Shown: piece after piece, positions 45,967 to 54,087 of the stretch
Numbering within the stretch: the stretch's first letter is position 1
Layout of the letters: the number at the start of each line of letters is the position of its first letter
Source of the DNA: an uncultured Roseobacter sp.
GTDB lineage: Bacteria > Pseudomonadota > Alphaproteobacteria > Rhodobacterales > Rhodobacteraceae
Direction of reading: 5' to 3'
NCBI GenBank assembly: GCA_947501635.1
Contig: CANMWT010000008.1
Location: 1-64,000 of the forward strand
Length of the DNA stretch: 64,000 nucleotides
The notes under the pieces: model-generated
What the model was told of the DNA's origin: nothing
The model's database searches: none
The model's input: the letters and a program-made list of their open reading frames with translations, nothing else
Translations under genes and position numbers: made by a program

Positions 45967-47019
45967 ATGGCTGACACCACTCTTAAACATAAACACGACA
46001 GCGAAGCCGATGCGCCGCAGTTTGACGATCTCAACTTCGAGGGCTTTGCGCGTGCCAAAGTGTCGATGGTTCTGACCAATCCGAACCTTGAAGACAACCC
46101 GATCGTCTATGTGAACGAAGCGTTCACGCGCACCACCGGATATGCCCGTAGCGCCTCTATCGGGCGCAACTGCCGGTTCCTTCAGGGCGATAAAACCGAC
46201 AAGGCAACCGTGGACGTGCTGCGCAGCGCAATTGGTGTGGAACAGAACGTCACCGTCGACATTCTGAACTATAAAGCCAGCGGTGCGCCCTTCATGAACC
46301 GTCTGATCGTGTCGCCCATTGTCGATGAAAAAGGCGTGACACAATATTTCGTCGGGATCCAAAAAGAGCTGCGCAATGGCGAACGTGACCCAAGCGCAGA
46401 CAAGATCAACGAACAGTTGATGGAAGTGCAAAACCGCGTCCACTCCGATCTGTCGATGATCATCTCGATGATCCGTCAGCAAACGACGGCGACTTCGGTG
46501 CCCGATGACTTTGCCGCCCTCAGCCGGCGGATCGAAACGTTGCAGCTTCTCTATGAAGAGATGAAGCTCGCGGATCAGCAGTCAAATCGGGATACGATCC
46601 AGATGGGCAGCTTTATTTCGCGGCTTGCAAGCGCAATCGCCCACGTCGAAGGGCGCTCTGGTGTCCGCATGAACATGCAAATCGAGCCATTGGAGGTCCC
46701 GATTGAGGTGGCCACGCGGGTTGGTCTGGTTGCATCAGAGCTTTTGACGAACGCCTTCCAGCACGCCTTTCACCGCATGGACACAGGGCTGGTCGAGATG
46801 CGCATGTCCCAGTTGAGCGCGGGCGGGCTTCGCCTGATCGTGTCGGATGATGGCATTGGCATTCCATCCTCGATGGAATGGCCGTCGCGCGCGACCGTCG
46901 GCGGGCGGATCATATCGGGCCTGATTGAAGGCCTTGAAGGCACATTGCATCTGGGCCGCGGTGCCGCGGGCAGCTTCGTAACAATAGACGTGCCCGCTGG
47001 CGCGTCGGTCACTGATTAA
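45967..47019 (+). CDS. LOV-domain blue-light sensor histidine kinase
   Basis: A 350-residue protein. The LOV domain (about 20-135) has the flavin-cysteine motif GRNCRFLQG with the adduct cysteine C69. A HisKA_2-type helical region (about 145-220) and an ATPase lobe (about 235-345, N-box SELLTNAFQHAF, G-box DDGIGIP) follow. Aligned to the family pattern EVHHRVKNNL, the sequence reads EVQNRVHSDL: the usual phospho-accepting histidine is Q155, and a histidine is present four residues later (H159). It is soluble and sits between scoA and scoB, 11 and 15 bp from each, clearly in the same operon. No response regulator is adjacent. Confidence 0.93.
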   Translation: MADTTLKHKHDSEADAPQFDDLNFEGFARAKVSMVLTNPNLEDNPIVYVNEAFTRTTGYARSASIGRNCRFLQGDKTDKATVDVLRSAIGVEQNVTVDILNYKASGAPFMNRLIVSPIVDEKGVTQYFVGIQKELRNGERDPSADKINEQLMEVQNRVHSDLSMIISMIRQQTTATSVPDDFAALSRRIETLQLLYEEMKLADQQSNRDTIQMGSFISRLASAIAHVEGRSGVRMNMQIEPLEVPIEVATRVGLVASELLTNAFQHAFHRMDTGLVEMRMSQLSAGGLRLIVSDDGIGIPSSMEWPSRATVGGRIISGLIEGLEGTLHLGRGAAGSFVTIDVPAGASVTD

Positions 47020-47034
47020 GAATAGGACAGTTTT

Positions 47035-47661
47035 ATGCCTTGGGATCGCAACCAGATGGCCGCGCGTGCCGCACAGGAATTGGAAGACGGCTGGTACGTT
47101 AATCTAGGAATCGGCATTCCGACGTTGGTCAGCAACTATATTCCCGAGGGAATAGAAGTCACGCTGCAGTCTGAAAACGGGATGCTGGGCATGGGTCCCT
47201 TCCCCGTTGAAGGCACAGAAGATGCCGACCTTATCAACGCGGGCAAGCAAACCATCACCGAATTGCCCCAGACCGCGTATTTCGACAGTTCGCAGTCCTT
47301 CGGGATGATTCGTGGCGGCAAGATCGCCATGGCGATCCTTGGCGCGATGGAAGTTGCCGAGAATGGTGACCTGGCCAACTGGATGATCCCGGGCAAACTG
47401 GTCAAGGGCATGGGCGGCGCGATGGATCTGGTTGCCGGTGTGGGCCGTGTTGTTGTCGTGATGGACCACACGTCGAAACATGGTGACAGCAAACTGCTTA
47501 AGGAATGCACGCTGCCCCTGACAGGCAAAGGTGTGGTTGACCGCATCATAACCAACCTTGGTGTGCTGGATGTTGTCGAAGGTGGTCTCGCGATTGTGGA
47601 GACAGCAGAAGGCGTCACCGAAGACGAACTGCGCGCCGCGACCGAAGCGACGATTGTTTAA
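47035..47661 (+). CDS. scoB: 3-oxoacid CoA-transferase subunit B
   Basis: A 208-residue beta subunit. [30 protein letters not shown] is the family start, and [12 protein letters not shown] holds the catalytic glutamate that forms the CoA thioester. It completes the enzyme with ScoA although the genes are separated by the LOV kinase gene. Confidence 0.96.
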   Translation: MPWDRNQMAARAAQELEDGWYVNLGIGIPTLVSNYIPEGIEVTLQSENGMLGMGPFPVEGTEDADLINAGKQTITELPQTAYFDSSQSFGMIRGGKIAMAILGAMEVAENGDLANWMIPGKLVKGMGGAMDLVAGVGRVVVVMDHTSKHGDSKLLKECTLPLTGKGVVDRIITNLGVLDVVEGGLAIVETAEGVTEDELRAATEATIV

Positions 47662-47692
47662 CGGCCGCAGGCGCGCGCCAACGCTCTCAACG

Positions 47693-48541
47693 TCAATTAA
47701 GACCAGCAAACACGCAGCCGTCCGAAACTAGCTCGGGTGGGGTCAGGCATAGTCCGCGCGCCACCTGAAACGCCGCCAGCACCTTGGGCACATAGTCTCG
47801 TGTCTCAGAATAGGGCGGAACACCGTCATACTTCTTAATAGAGCCCTCGCCCGCGTTGTAGCCGGCCAGTACAACGATCGGGTCTCCGTCAAACTCTTCC
47901 ATGAGCCAGTCAAGGTATCGCACGCCGCCGCGAATGTTCTCACGGGGCGACATCGAATCTTCCACGCCGAAGCGGGCTGCGGTTGCAGGCATTAGCTGCA
48001 TCAGGCCCTGCGCGCCCGCGGAACTGACAGCGTCGGTCTGTCCTGCCGATTCCACCGATATTATTGCGAGGACCAATGCGGGTGAGACGCGCGTGCCAAC
48101 GGTTGTGCGCAGAATATCCGCTCCGTTGCTGCGTGCTATTTCCTGCAAGTGCTGCAATCTTGGCTGCGGAATACCGCCTGTACCCTGCAAGACATCCAGC
48201 GCCGTAAAGAGCCGACCCGGCCCCGAAGCCCTCAGAGACGGAGAAATCTGGTTCCAGAACCAGCTGTAGGCGCCAATTTCCAGATCCTCTTTGTCCACGC
48301 CTTCGGGAAAAACCTCGGGCGTGGCACGCGGTTCTCTGTCCGGCGCAGTGGCGTTCGGCAACGCAGCAAGCAGGCGTGCCTGCTCTGCAGGGTCGATCTG
48401 AACGATGCTGCGCCTTTCGCCCGCTTTCGGGACGGACACGCGTTTTGCGCTGAAATCAGGGAACGTGTTGGATGTTTCTGAGAAAACTGGTGCACTGAAC
48501 GCCAGCGCCGCCATGAGACTCACGGAGATCGTCATTTTCAT
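47693..48541 (-). CDS. Lytic transglycosylase (SLT domain)
   Basis: A 282-residue exported protein: signal peptide (cleavage near FSAPVFSE), an unassigned N-terminal region (to about 140), and a C-terminal SLT domain with catalytic glutamate in ISVESAGQ, then GAQGLMQLMPATAARFG and LAGYNAGEGSI. It cleaves peptidoglycan. It is divergent from the Tad pilus genes and could open the wall for the pilus, although housekeeping is as likely. Confidence 0.93.
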   Translation of the reverse strand: MKMTISVSLMAALAFSAPVFSETSNTFPDFSAKRVSVPKAGERRSIVQIDPAEQARLLAALPNATAPDREPRATPEVFPEGVDKEDLEIGAYSWFWNQISPSLRASGPGRLFTALDVLQGTGGIPQPRLQHLQEIARSNGADILRTTVGTRVSPALVLAIISVESAGQTDAVSSAGAQGLMQLMPATAARFGVEDSMSPRENIRGGVRYLDWLMEEFDGDPIVVLAGYNAGEGSIKKYDGVPPYSETRDYVPKVLAAFQVARGLCLTPPELVSDGCVFAGLN

Positions 48542-48893
48542 ATGTGCTGCTCGAGTTCTTGTTTTGCTATTTTGTAAACAATATCGCAGGTTTGGGCCCT
48601 TCTGGCCAGAAAATCCGCGACGGGATCACGGCGATTTCGCCACATTCTCCCTCCACTTTAACAAACAGTAAACACTAGACCCAAAATTATTTGTTTAAAA
48701 TCAATATACTAAAAAGTTTTTTCCGACTTTCTTTATGCAAACTGCAAAAGTCACATTTGTCGCCAAATTCGCGCCCCAATCAAACGGCTATATAGCTGCA
48801 TACCAAGTCGGACAGACCACCAGAGAGAAACGGTCACTGAGTACGGCAAGGTTAGTAAGTGTGAAATCAAGTGATCCTTTGGAGGGACAAACC
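48542..48893. other. Intergenic region upstream of flp
   Basis: A 350-bp AT-rich region between the divergent transglycosylase and first pilin genes, with no gene seen. It should contain both promoters. TTAAC-(N6)-TAAAC at 48658-48673 resembles a CtrA box with one mismatch; in Caulobacter the pilin gene is CtrA-controlled. GGAGGGA at 48881-48887 is a strong ribosome site for the pilin. Confidence 0.5.
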
Positions 48894-49094
48894 ATGATGA
48901 AATTTATCAAAAACTTTCGTAAAGACGAAGACGGCGCCGTTACAGTTGACTGGGTTGTACTGACAGCTGCTGTTGTCGGTCTCGCGGTTGCAGCGTACAG
49001 CACCATCTCCGATGGCGCAGACAACCTGACAGCGAACACGTCAGACTACCTGAACCAGCAAGACCTGTCTGCCTTCGAGAACATCTCTGACTAA
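48894..49094 (+). CDS. flp: Flp family type IVb pilin, copy 1
   Basis: A 66-residue prepilin. A charged leader (MMKFIKNFRKDEDG) is followed by cleavage at G/A and the hydrophobic helix AVTVDWVVLTAAVVGLAVAA. The usual E5-Y6 of Flp pilins is D5-W6. The frame is open upstream, but GGAGGGA before the ATG at 48894 sets the start. This would be the main pilus subunit, processed by the peptidase encoded at 58999. A terminator follows, allowing high expression as a single-gene message. Confidence 0.92.
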   Translation: MMKFIKNFRKDEDGAVTVDWVVLTAAVVGLAVAAYSTISDGADNLTANTSDYLNQQDLSAFENISD

Positions 49095-49124
49095 TATCCG
49101 TTCAGCTTAACGGACAGACATTCA

Positions 49125-49164
49125 AGGGGGGCCGCTTTCCGATTAATTCGCGCGGCCCCTTTTA
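49125..49164 (+). terminator. Terminator after flp copy 1
   Basis: GGGGCCGC and GCGGCCCC with a loop of about 15 bases, followed by TTTTAC, form an intrinsic terminator about 30 bp past the pilin stop. Confidence 0.7.
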
Positions 49165-49202
49165 CTTATCCATGACCACGTTCCAGTCATAAGGGTTTTG
49201 AT

Positions 49203-49469
49203 ATGTTGAAGTTTATGAAGCGATTTTCAGCGGACGAAGATGGTGCAGTCACCGTTGACTGGGTCGTGTTGACTGCCGCAGTTGTAGGCCTTGCCGCGGC
49301 ATCCGTCGCCGAGATCAGAGGCAGCAGTGGCGCCTTGAGCGGCCAGACCGCCGACTACCTGAACCGCCAGGATCCATCGACACGAGGCAACATTCAGGAC
49401 TTTGTTAACCGCAGCCCGGCCAGTACCGAAAACAACACGCCCTCGGATCAGACCAATACCGGCGGCTAA
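49203..49469 (+). CDS. Flp family type IVb pilin, copy 2
   Basis: An 88-residue prepilin paralogous to the preceding gene: leader MLKFMKRFSADEDG, cleavage G/A, then TVDWVVLTAAVVGLAAA. The shared DYLNxQDxS segment follows, but this copy has about 20 extra residues rich in Asn, Thr and Ser (ending NTPSDQTNTGG). It may be a minor or alternative pilin. It has its own terminator. Confidence 0.9.
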   Translation: MLKFMKRFSADEDGAVTVDWVVLTAAVVGLAAASVAEIRGSSGALSGQTADYLNRQDPSTRGNIQDFVNRSPASTENNTPSDQTNTGG

Positions 49470-49477
49470 AGGACCAA

Positions 49478-49506
49478 CCCGCTGACTCCAGCGGGCTTTG
49501 TCATTT
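49478..49506 (+). terminator. Terminator after flp copy 2
   Basis: CCCGCTG and CAGCGGG form a 7-bp stem with an ACTC loop, followed by CTTTGTCATTTT, about 10 bp past the stop codon. Confidence 0.7.
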
Positions 49507-49720
49507 TATATGACGGTCACAAAAGAATTTTCTCTGCGCCGCGCACCTGAATTGTCACCAGCCCCCCAAAGCATGGAAACAATTGTCTGAAAACATTCCG
49601 ACAGTTCGCCGCGCAGATACCATCAGTCAAACCACAAAATGCCACAATCAGGCAAAATATTAGCGATTGAAGCTCTTACCATACCGATGGCCGGGCACAG
49701 TCAAACAACGAGGTGACAAA

Positions 49721-50569
49721 ATGCGAGTAATTTTCGGACTGGTACTTCTGGCGGGCGTCGCGCTTGCTGGCGGTGCCGTGTACATGGCCAAAGACTACAT
49801 CGGCCAATACCAAACCGAGCTGGCACGCGCGAAACAAATGCAAAGTGCCATTGTGCCGACACAGACAGTTTACGTAGCATCCCGCATGCTGAGCTATGGC
49901 GATGTACTTGAACCCGACGATGTGCGCGCAGTGAACTGGCCCAAGGATGCGATCCCTGCCGGCACGTTCAGCGACCTCGCAGCCCTGTTTCCGGAGGATA
50001 CTGACCAGCCGCGTCTGATCGTGCGTGCCATGGAAGAGAACGAAGCGGTTCTTGCAGTCAAAGTCACCGAGCCAGGTGAGGACATCGGCCTGACCACACG
50101 TCTTGAAAAAGGCATGCGCGCCTTTACCATCCGCGTGGACGTTGCAAGCGGCGTGTCTGGCTTCCTGCGCCCTGGCGACAAAGTTGATGTTTATTGGACA
50201 GGCCAAATCGCCGTGGGTGATGGTGCACAAGATGTCACCAAGCTGATCCAGACGGCTGTGCGGCTTATCGCCGTTGACCAGACGGACAACCAGATGAACG
50301 GCACACGCATTGCCAGAACAGTCACGGTCGCCGCCAAACCCGAGCAGGTTGCGGCGCTCGCCCAAGCCCAGTCGACCGGCAAACTTTCCCTGTCGCTTGT
50401 GGGTGCCGGCGACGATACTGAAATCGACGAGATCAAAGTGGATCAGGTTTCATTGCTGGGACTGAAGCAGGCCGCACCGGTGGCAAAAGCGCCCGAAGAA
50501 AAGGTTTGCACCATCAGAACGCGCCGTGGCGCCGAGTTGGTGGTCATTCCAATCCCCTGCACAAACTAA
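49721..50569 (+). CDS. cpaB: Flp pilus assembly protein CpaB
   Basis: A 282-residue CpaB/RcpC protein with one N-terminal span (FGLVLLAGVALAGGAVYMA) and a SAF domain (about 55-120, VYVASRMLSYGDVLEPDDV). The C-terminal part VRAMEENEAVLAVKV and GFLRPGDKVDVYWTGQ is typical. It helps pilus assembly at the secretin. GAGGTGAC precedes the ATG. A strong terminator follows, so cpaC starts a new transcript. Confidence 0.93.
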   Translation: MRVIFGLVLLAGVALAGGAVYMAKDYIGQYQTELARAKQMQSAIVPTQTVYVASRMLSYGDVLEPDDVRAVNWPKDAIPAGTFSDLAALFPEDTDQPRLIVRAMEENEAVLAVKVTEPGEDIGLTTRLEKGMRAFTIRVDVASGVSGFLRPGDKVDVYWTGQIAVGDGAQDVTKLIQTAVRLIAVDQTDNQMNGTRIARTVTVAAKPEQVAALAQAQSTGKLSLSLVGAGDDTEIDEIKVDQVSLLGLKQAAPVAKAPEEKVCTIRTRRGAELVVIPIPCTN

Positions 50570-50586
50570 GCAAAATCAAACCCTTA

Positions 50587-50617
50587 AAAAGGCGCAGCGT
50601 CCCCCGCTGCGCCTTTT
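50587..50617 (+). terminator. Terminator after cpaB
   Basis: AAAAGGCGCAGCG and CGCTGCGCCTTTT form a 13-bp stem with a short C-rich loop, ending in TTTT, 18 bp after the stop of cpaB. Confidence 0.85.
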
Positions 50618-50761
50618 GCTATTTCTGCGTGTTGCCAATTATCCACATAAGCTGCCTCGCAGAAGTCATTGATTATTGCAAAAAATTGGATTTCCGCGCA
50701 CAGTCATCCACATGCGGGCAGTAGACCCGTTCCCGAGGCGTGATCAAAAAGGGCAGGTCAC

Positions 50762-52153
50762 ATGAAAAATTATGGAATACTGAAAGCAGCCCTACTCGGG
50801 CTGACGATCGGCGTGAGTCCACTGGCCTTTACGGCTCCAGTGACCGCTCAAGCTGAAACACTTCGCGTTATAACGCGCGACACAAACGACGCGCTGTCTG
50901 TTGCACAGAACCGCGCGGTTGTTGTTGAAAGCGAAATTCCTTTCGCCGAACTCAGCATCGCCAATCCTGGCATTGCTGATATCTCCTCTCTCTCGGATCG
51001 CAGCATCTATGTGTTGGGTAAAATCCCCGGCATCACGACGCTGACACTTTTGGATGCAGCCGGACAGCTCATCACAAACGTGGAAGTACGCGTGGCACCG
51101 GATCTGACCGAGTTTAAAGAACGTCTGCAGCAGATCCTGCCAGGCGAAAACATTCAGGTACGCACTGCGAACGATGGGATTGTCCTCTCCGGACAGGTGT
51201 CCAGCACGCAGCGTTTGTCTAAGGCACTGGAACTGGCAGCACGTTATGCACCAGACCGGGTGTCCAACCTGATGTCAGTCAGCGGCGTTCAGCAGGTAAT
51301 GCTGAAAGTACGCTTCGCAGAAATGAGCCGCGGTGTCTCCAAGTCGCTGCAAAGCTCACTGCGTATTAACGGCACAGACGCCCAAGCAGGCGTAGGTCGC
51401 GGCATTGCCGGCGTCCCCAACCTTGCCGGCGACAGCTCGCAAGGCGCTGTTTTCTTTGACTTCGGGCTTGGCTCTGTCCAGGTACAGCTGCTGCTTGAAG
51501 CACTGGAAACAAAGGGCGCAGTCAGAACACTGGCTGAACCAAACCTTGTTGCACTCTCCGGACAGGAAGCGAACTTCCTTGCGGGTGGTGAATACCCCGT
51601 CCCTGTTCAAAGTGACGACGGTATCAGCATCGACTACAAACCTTTCGGTATCGAGCTGAACTTCGTACCGCGTGTTGTCGACCGCGATCTGATTAACCTG
51701 CAGCTTTCTGCCGCGACTTCGACAATCGACCCCTCCAACGGGATCACCGTCGATGGTGGCTTTACAGTCGATGCCTTTATCCGCCGCGAAGCAGCCACAA
51801 CGGTTGAAATGCGCGACGGGGAAAGCTTTGCAATTGCGGGTCTTCTCGAAGACAGCTTCAACGATTCGGTTTCTCAGGTACCATGGATCGGCGACGTGCC
51901 GATACTGGGCGCGCTTTTCCGCTCGACGGACTATGCACGCAACCAGACAGAGCTTGTGATCATCATCACTGCCCATCTGGTCAGCCCGACTCGCGGTGAA
52001 GCACTCGCCTTGCCAACGGATCGTATCAAACCCCCGTCCGAGGCGGACCTGTTCCTGAACGGGCACACTGTCAAAACACTGAATGCCAGTGGTGCTGCTG
52101 GCGAAGTCGCCAAACAGGACTTCATCGGCTCCTATGGCTACGTGATGGAGTGA
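50762..52153 (+). CDS. cpaC: Flp pilus secretin CpaC (RcpA)
   Basis: A 463-residue outer-membrane secretin with a signal peptide. The N-terminal BON/STN-like part includes AVVVESEIPFAELSIANPGIADI and ITTLTLLDAAG; the secretin core (about 240-420) has LAEPNLVALSGQEANFLAGGEYPVPV and VPWIGDVPILGALFRS. It forms the pilus pore. It is followed 4 bp later by a small lipoprotein gene. Confidence 0.95.
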   Translation: MKNYGILKAALLGLTIGVSPLAFTAPVTAQAETLRVITRDTNDALSVAQNRAVVVESEIPFAELSIANPGIADISSLSDRSIYVLGKIPGITTLTLLDAAGQLITNVEVRVAPDLTEFKERLQQILPGENIQVRTANDGIVLSGQVSSTQRLSKALELAARYAPDRVSNLMSVSGVQQVMLKVRFAEMSRGVSKSLQSSLRINGTDAQAGVGRGIAGVPNLAGDSSQGAVFFDFGLGSVQVQLLLEALETKGAVRTLAEPNLVALSGQEANFLAGGEYPVPVQSDDGISIDYKPFGIELNFVPRVVDRDLINLQLSAATSTIDPSNGITVDGGFTVDAFIRREAATTVEMRDGESFAIAGLLEDSFNDSVSQVPWIGDVPILGALFRSTDYARNQTELVIIITAHLVSPTRGEALALPTDRIKPPSEADLFLNGHTVKTLNASGAAGEVAKQDFIGSYGYVME

Positions 52154-52157
52154 TAAA

Positions 52158-52541
52158 ATGACTAGCAACCTTAACAAATCAGCCCGCGCAGTTATCCTGC
52201 TCACCGGCATGGCAGCACTCGCCGCCTGCTCCGCTGAACAGGGATACGGAAACGCCTTCTTCAAAGAGGCAGGCGGCCAGATCGACGGTGGCGAATTCGG
52301 CAATGCAACCTTGCACAACCAACTGGTACAGACATGCCGCACAAACGGCGCCATTGGCAAAGCAGGTGCGGTCGCCGGAGACCCTGTCGTGGTTCTCGAT
52401 CCGGTCAGCACACCAACCCGCAAAGTGTACCGTGTACACTGCAGCGGTCAGCTGGATGGCAAATACGCGCAGATTATCTATCGCGACTATGTCGCCAGCG
52501 CCGAACAGGCGATCAGCGTAGAAGACGCAGACGGCGAATAA
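52158..52541 (+). CDS. Small lipoprotein of the Tad locus (CpaD position)
   Basis: A 127-residue predicted lipoprotein: signal segment AVILLTGMAALAAC with the lipobox LAAC. The mature part has two more cysteines (QTCRTNG and HCSG) and no clear family match. It occupies the cpaD position between secretin and cpaE but is only about half the usual CpaD length, so it may be a secretin pilotin-like replacement. A terminator follows. Confidence 0.75.
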   Translation: MTSNLNKSARAVILLTGMAALAACSAEQGYGNAFFKEAGGQIDGGEFGNATLHNQLVQTCRTNGAIGKAGAVAGDPVVVLDPVSTPTRKVYRVHCSGQLDGKYAQIIYRDYVASAEQAISVEDADGE

Positions 52542-52569
52542 TACCTCCGACCTGCCAATACCCTCGAAG

Positions 52570-52598
52570 AAAGGCAGAGCCCCGGCTCTGCCTTTTTT
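52570..52598 (+). terminator. Terminator after the lipoprotein gene
   Basis: GGCAGAGCC and GGCTCTGCC form a 9-bp stem closed by CC, preceded by AAA and followed by six T, about 30 bp after the stop. Confidence 0.85.
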
Positions 52599-52835
52599 CT
52601 TTGCGAAACAAACCCACCCCACAATTTCTGATCGCAACGGCCATTGTGTCTAGAAACCCAACAATTGGGCGGTTTAAGCCCTAATCTCGCCCAACTTCGC
52701 TGCGACCTTCCATCCAATGGGACAAGTATTTCCGGCCGCAGGGTCGGTAGTAGGCGTCACTGAGGGTGTCGGGGCGACACAAAATTACTGCCTCACTCTT
52801 CGGTAACGCTCAGAAACACGAAGGATTAAGAGGCA

Positions 52836-54068
52836 ATGAGCAGCACAATGCCAAACCAGGACAATTCACTGATTGTCGCATGCACCGTCAGCCGCGACGT
52901 GCAGAATTTCGATCTGCTGATCGAAGACATGGAACTCGCGCTCGGGGAAAACTGGGGTGATCTCGGTTTTGCAGAAGCCTTGGCCTTCTTCGGACAACCC
53001 GAAGCGCAGGCGTTGGAATTCATCGCCCTGGCGATAGACGAAACAGATGAAGAGAACCTTGTGCTAATGGGGGAAATCATCGGCCAGGCCAAAGCGCGGA
53101 AGATCAAGGTAATTCTGATTGCGGAGGACGTCACACCAGCATCGCTGCACTCGCTGTTGCGTCAGGGTGCGGATGAGTTTGTCCCCTACCCCCTTCCTGA
53201 AAATGAATTGGCCGAAGCGATTGAACGCGTGCGCGCTGCCGAACAAGCCGTGCCGGCCGCGGACACACCGCAATTGCAATCCGGCAACCAGAAAGAAGGC
53301 GCGGTTATCGTCGTGCACGGTCTTGCAGGAGGTACGGGCGCCACAACCCTTGCCGTGAACCTCGCATGGGAACTGGCGACAAGTCAGAAGGAAAACGGGC
53401 CCAGCGTGTGCCTGCTTGACCTCGATCTGCAATATGGTTCGGTTGCGACTTATCTCGACCTGCCACGGCGCGAAGTTGTTTATGACATGCTGACGGATAC
53501 CGACAGCATGGACGATGAAACCTTCGGCCAGTCGCTGGTGACATTTGAAGACAAGATGCAGGTGCTGACAGCACCGGCAGACATGTTGCCGCTTGATCTG
53601 ATCACTTCTGACGACGTGACCAAGATTTTGACCATGGCACGTCGCCATTTTGATTACGTCGTGATCGATATGCCATCAACGCTCGTCAACTGGAGCGAGG
53701 CCGTCCTGAACGCAAGCCACGTCTATTTTGCGACAATCGAACTGGACATGCGCTGCGCGCAAAACACACTCCGCTTCAAGCGTGCCCTTCAATCCGAAGA
53801 TCTGCCGCTGGAAAAGCTGCGTTATGTGATGAACCGCGCGCCCAAGTTCACCGACCTGTCGGGCAAGAGCCGCATAAAACGCATGGCGGAAAGTCTGAGC
53901 ATCTCAATCGACTTGCAAATGCCGGACGGCGGCAAACCGATCACTCAGGGCGCCGATCACGGTGTCCCCCTCGCCCTCTCCGCATCCAAAAATCCGTTGC
54001 GTCGGGAAATCACCAAGCTTGCAGAATCCATTCTGGAACTTGGCGACGACAGTATCAAAGCAGCCTGA
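52836..54068 (+). CDS. cpaE: Pilus localisation ATPase-like protein CpaE (TadZ)
   Basis: A 410-residue protein: a receiver-like N-terminal domain (about 10-130) and a MinD/ParA-like domain (about 145-400). The deviant P-loop reads AGGTGATTLAVNLAWEL, lacking both lysines of the classic KGGxGKTT. DLDLQYGSVATYLDL and VVIDMPSTLVNWSEAVL are conserved further on. CpaE/TadZ places the pilus at a cell pole. AGAGG precedes the ATG. It starts the third transcript of the locus. Confidence 0.94.
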   Translation: MSSTMPNQDNSLIVACTVSRDVQNFDLLIEDMELALGENWGDLGFAEALAFFGQPEAQALEFIALAIDETDEENLVLMGEIIGQAKARKIKVILIAEDVTPASLHSLLRQGADEFVPYPLPENELAEAIERVRAAEQAVPAADTPQLQSGNQKEGAVIVVHGLAGGTGATTLAVNLAWELATSQKENGPSVCLLDLDLQYGSVATYLDLPRREVVYDMLTDTDSMDDETFGQSLVTFEDKMQVLTAPADMLPLDLITSDDVTKILTMARRHFDYVVIDMPSTLVNWSEAVLNASHVYFATIELDMRCAQNTLRFKRALQSEDLPLEKLRYVMNRAPKFTDLSGKSRIKRMAESLSISIDLQMPDGGKPITQGADHGVPLALSASKNPLRREITKLAESILELGDDSIKAA

Positions 54069-54087
54069 TCCCTGAAGGAAAACGTGC

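Noticed and set aside
52655-52668. Short palindrome CCCAA..TTGGG upstream of cpaE
   Set aside because: Short inverted repeats of this kind occur often by chance, and it is far from the start codon.
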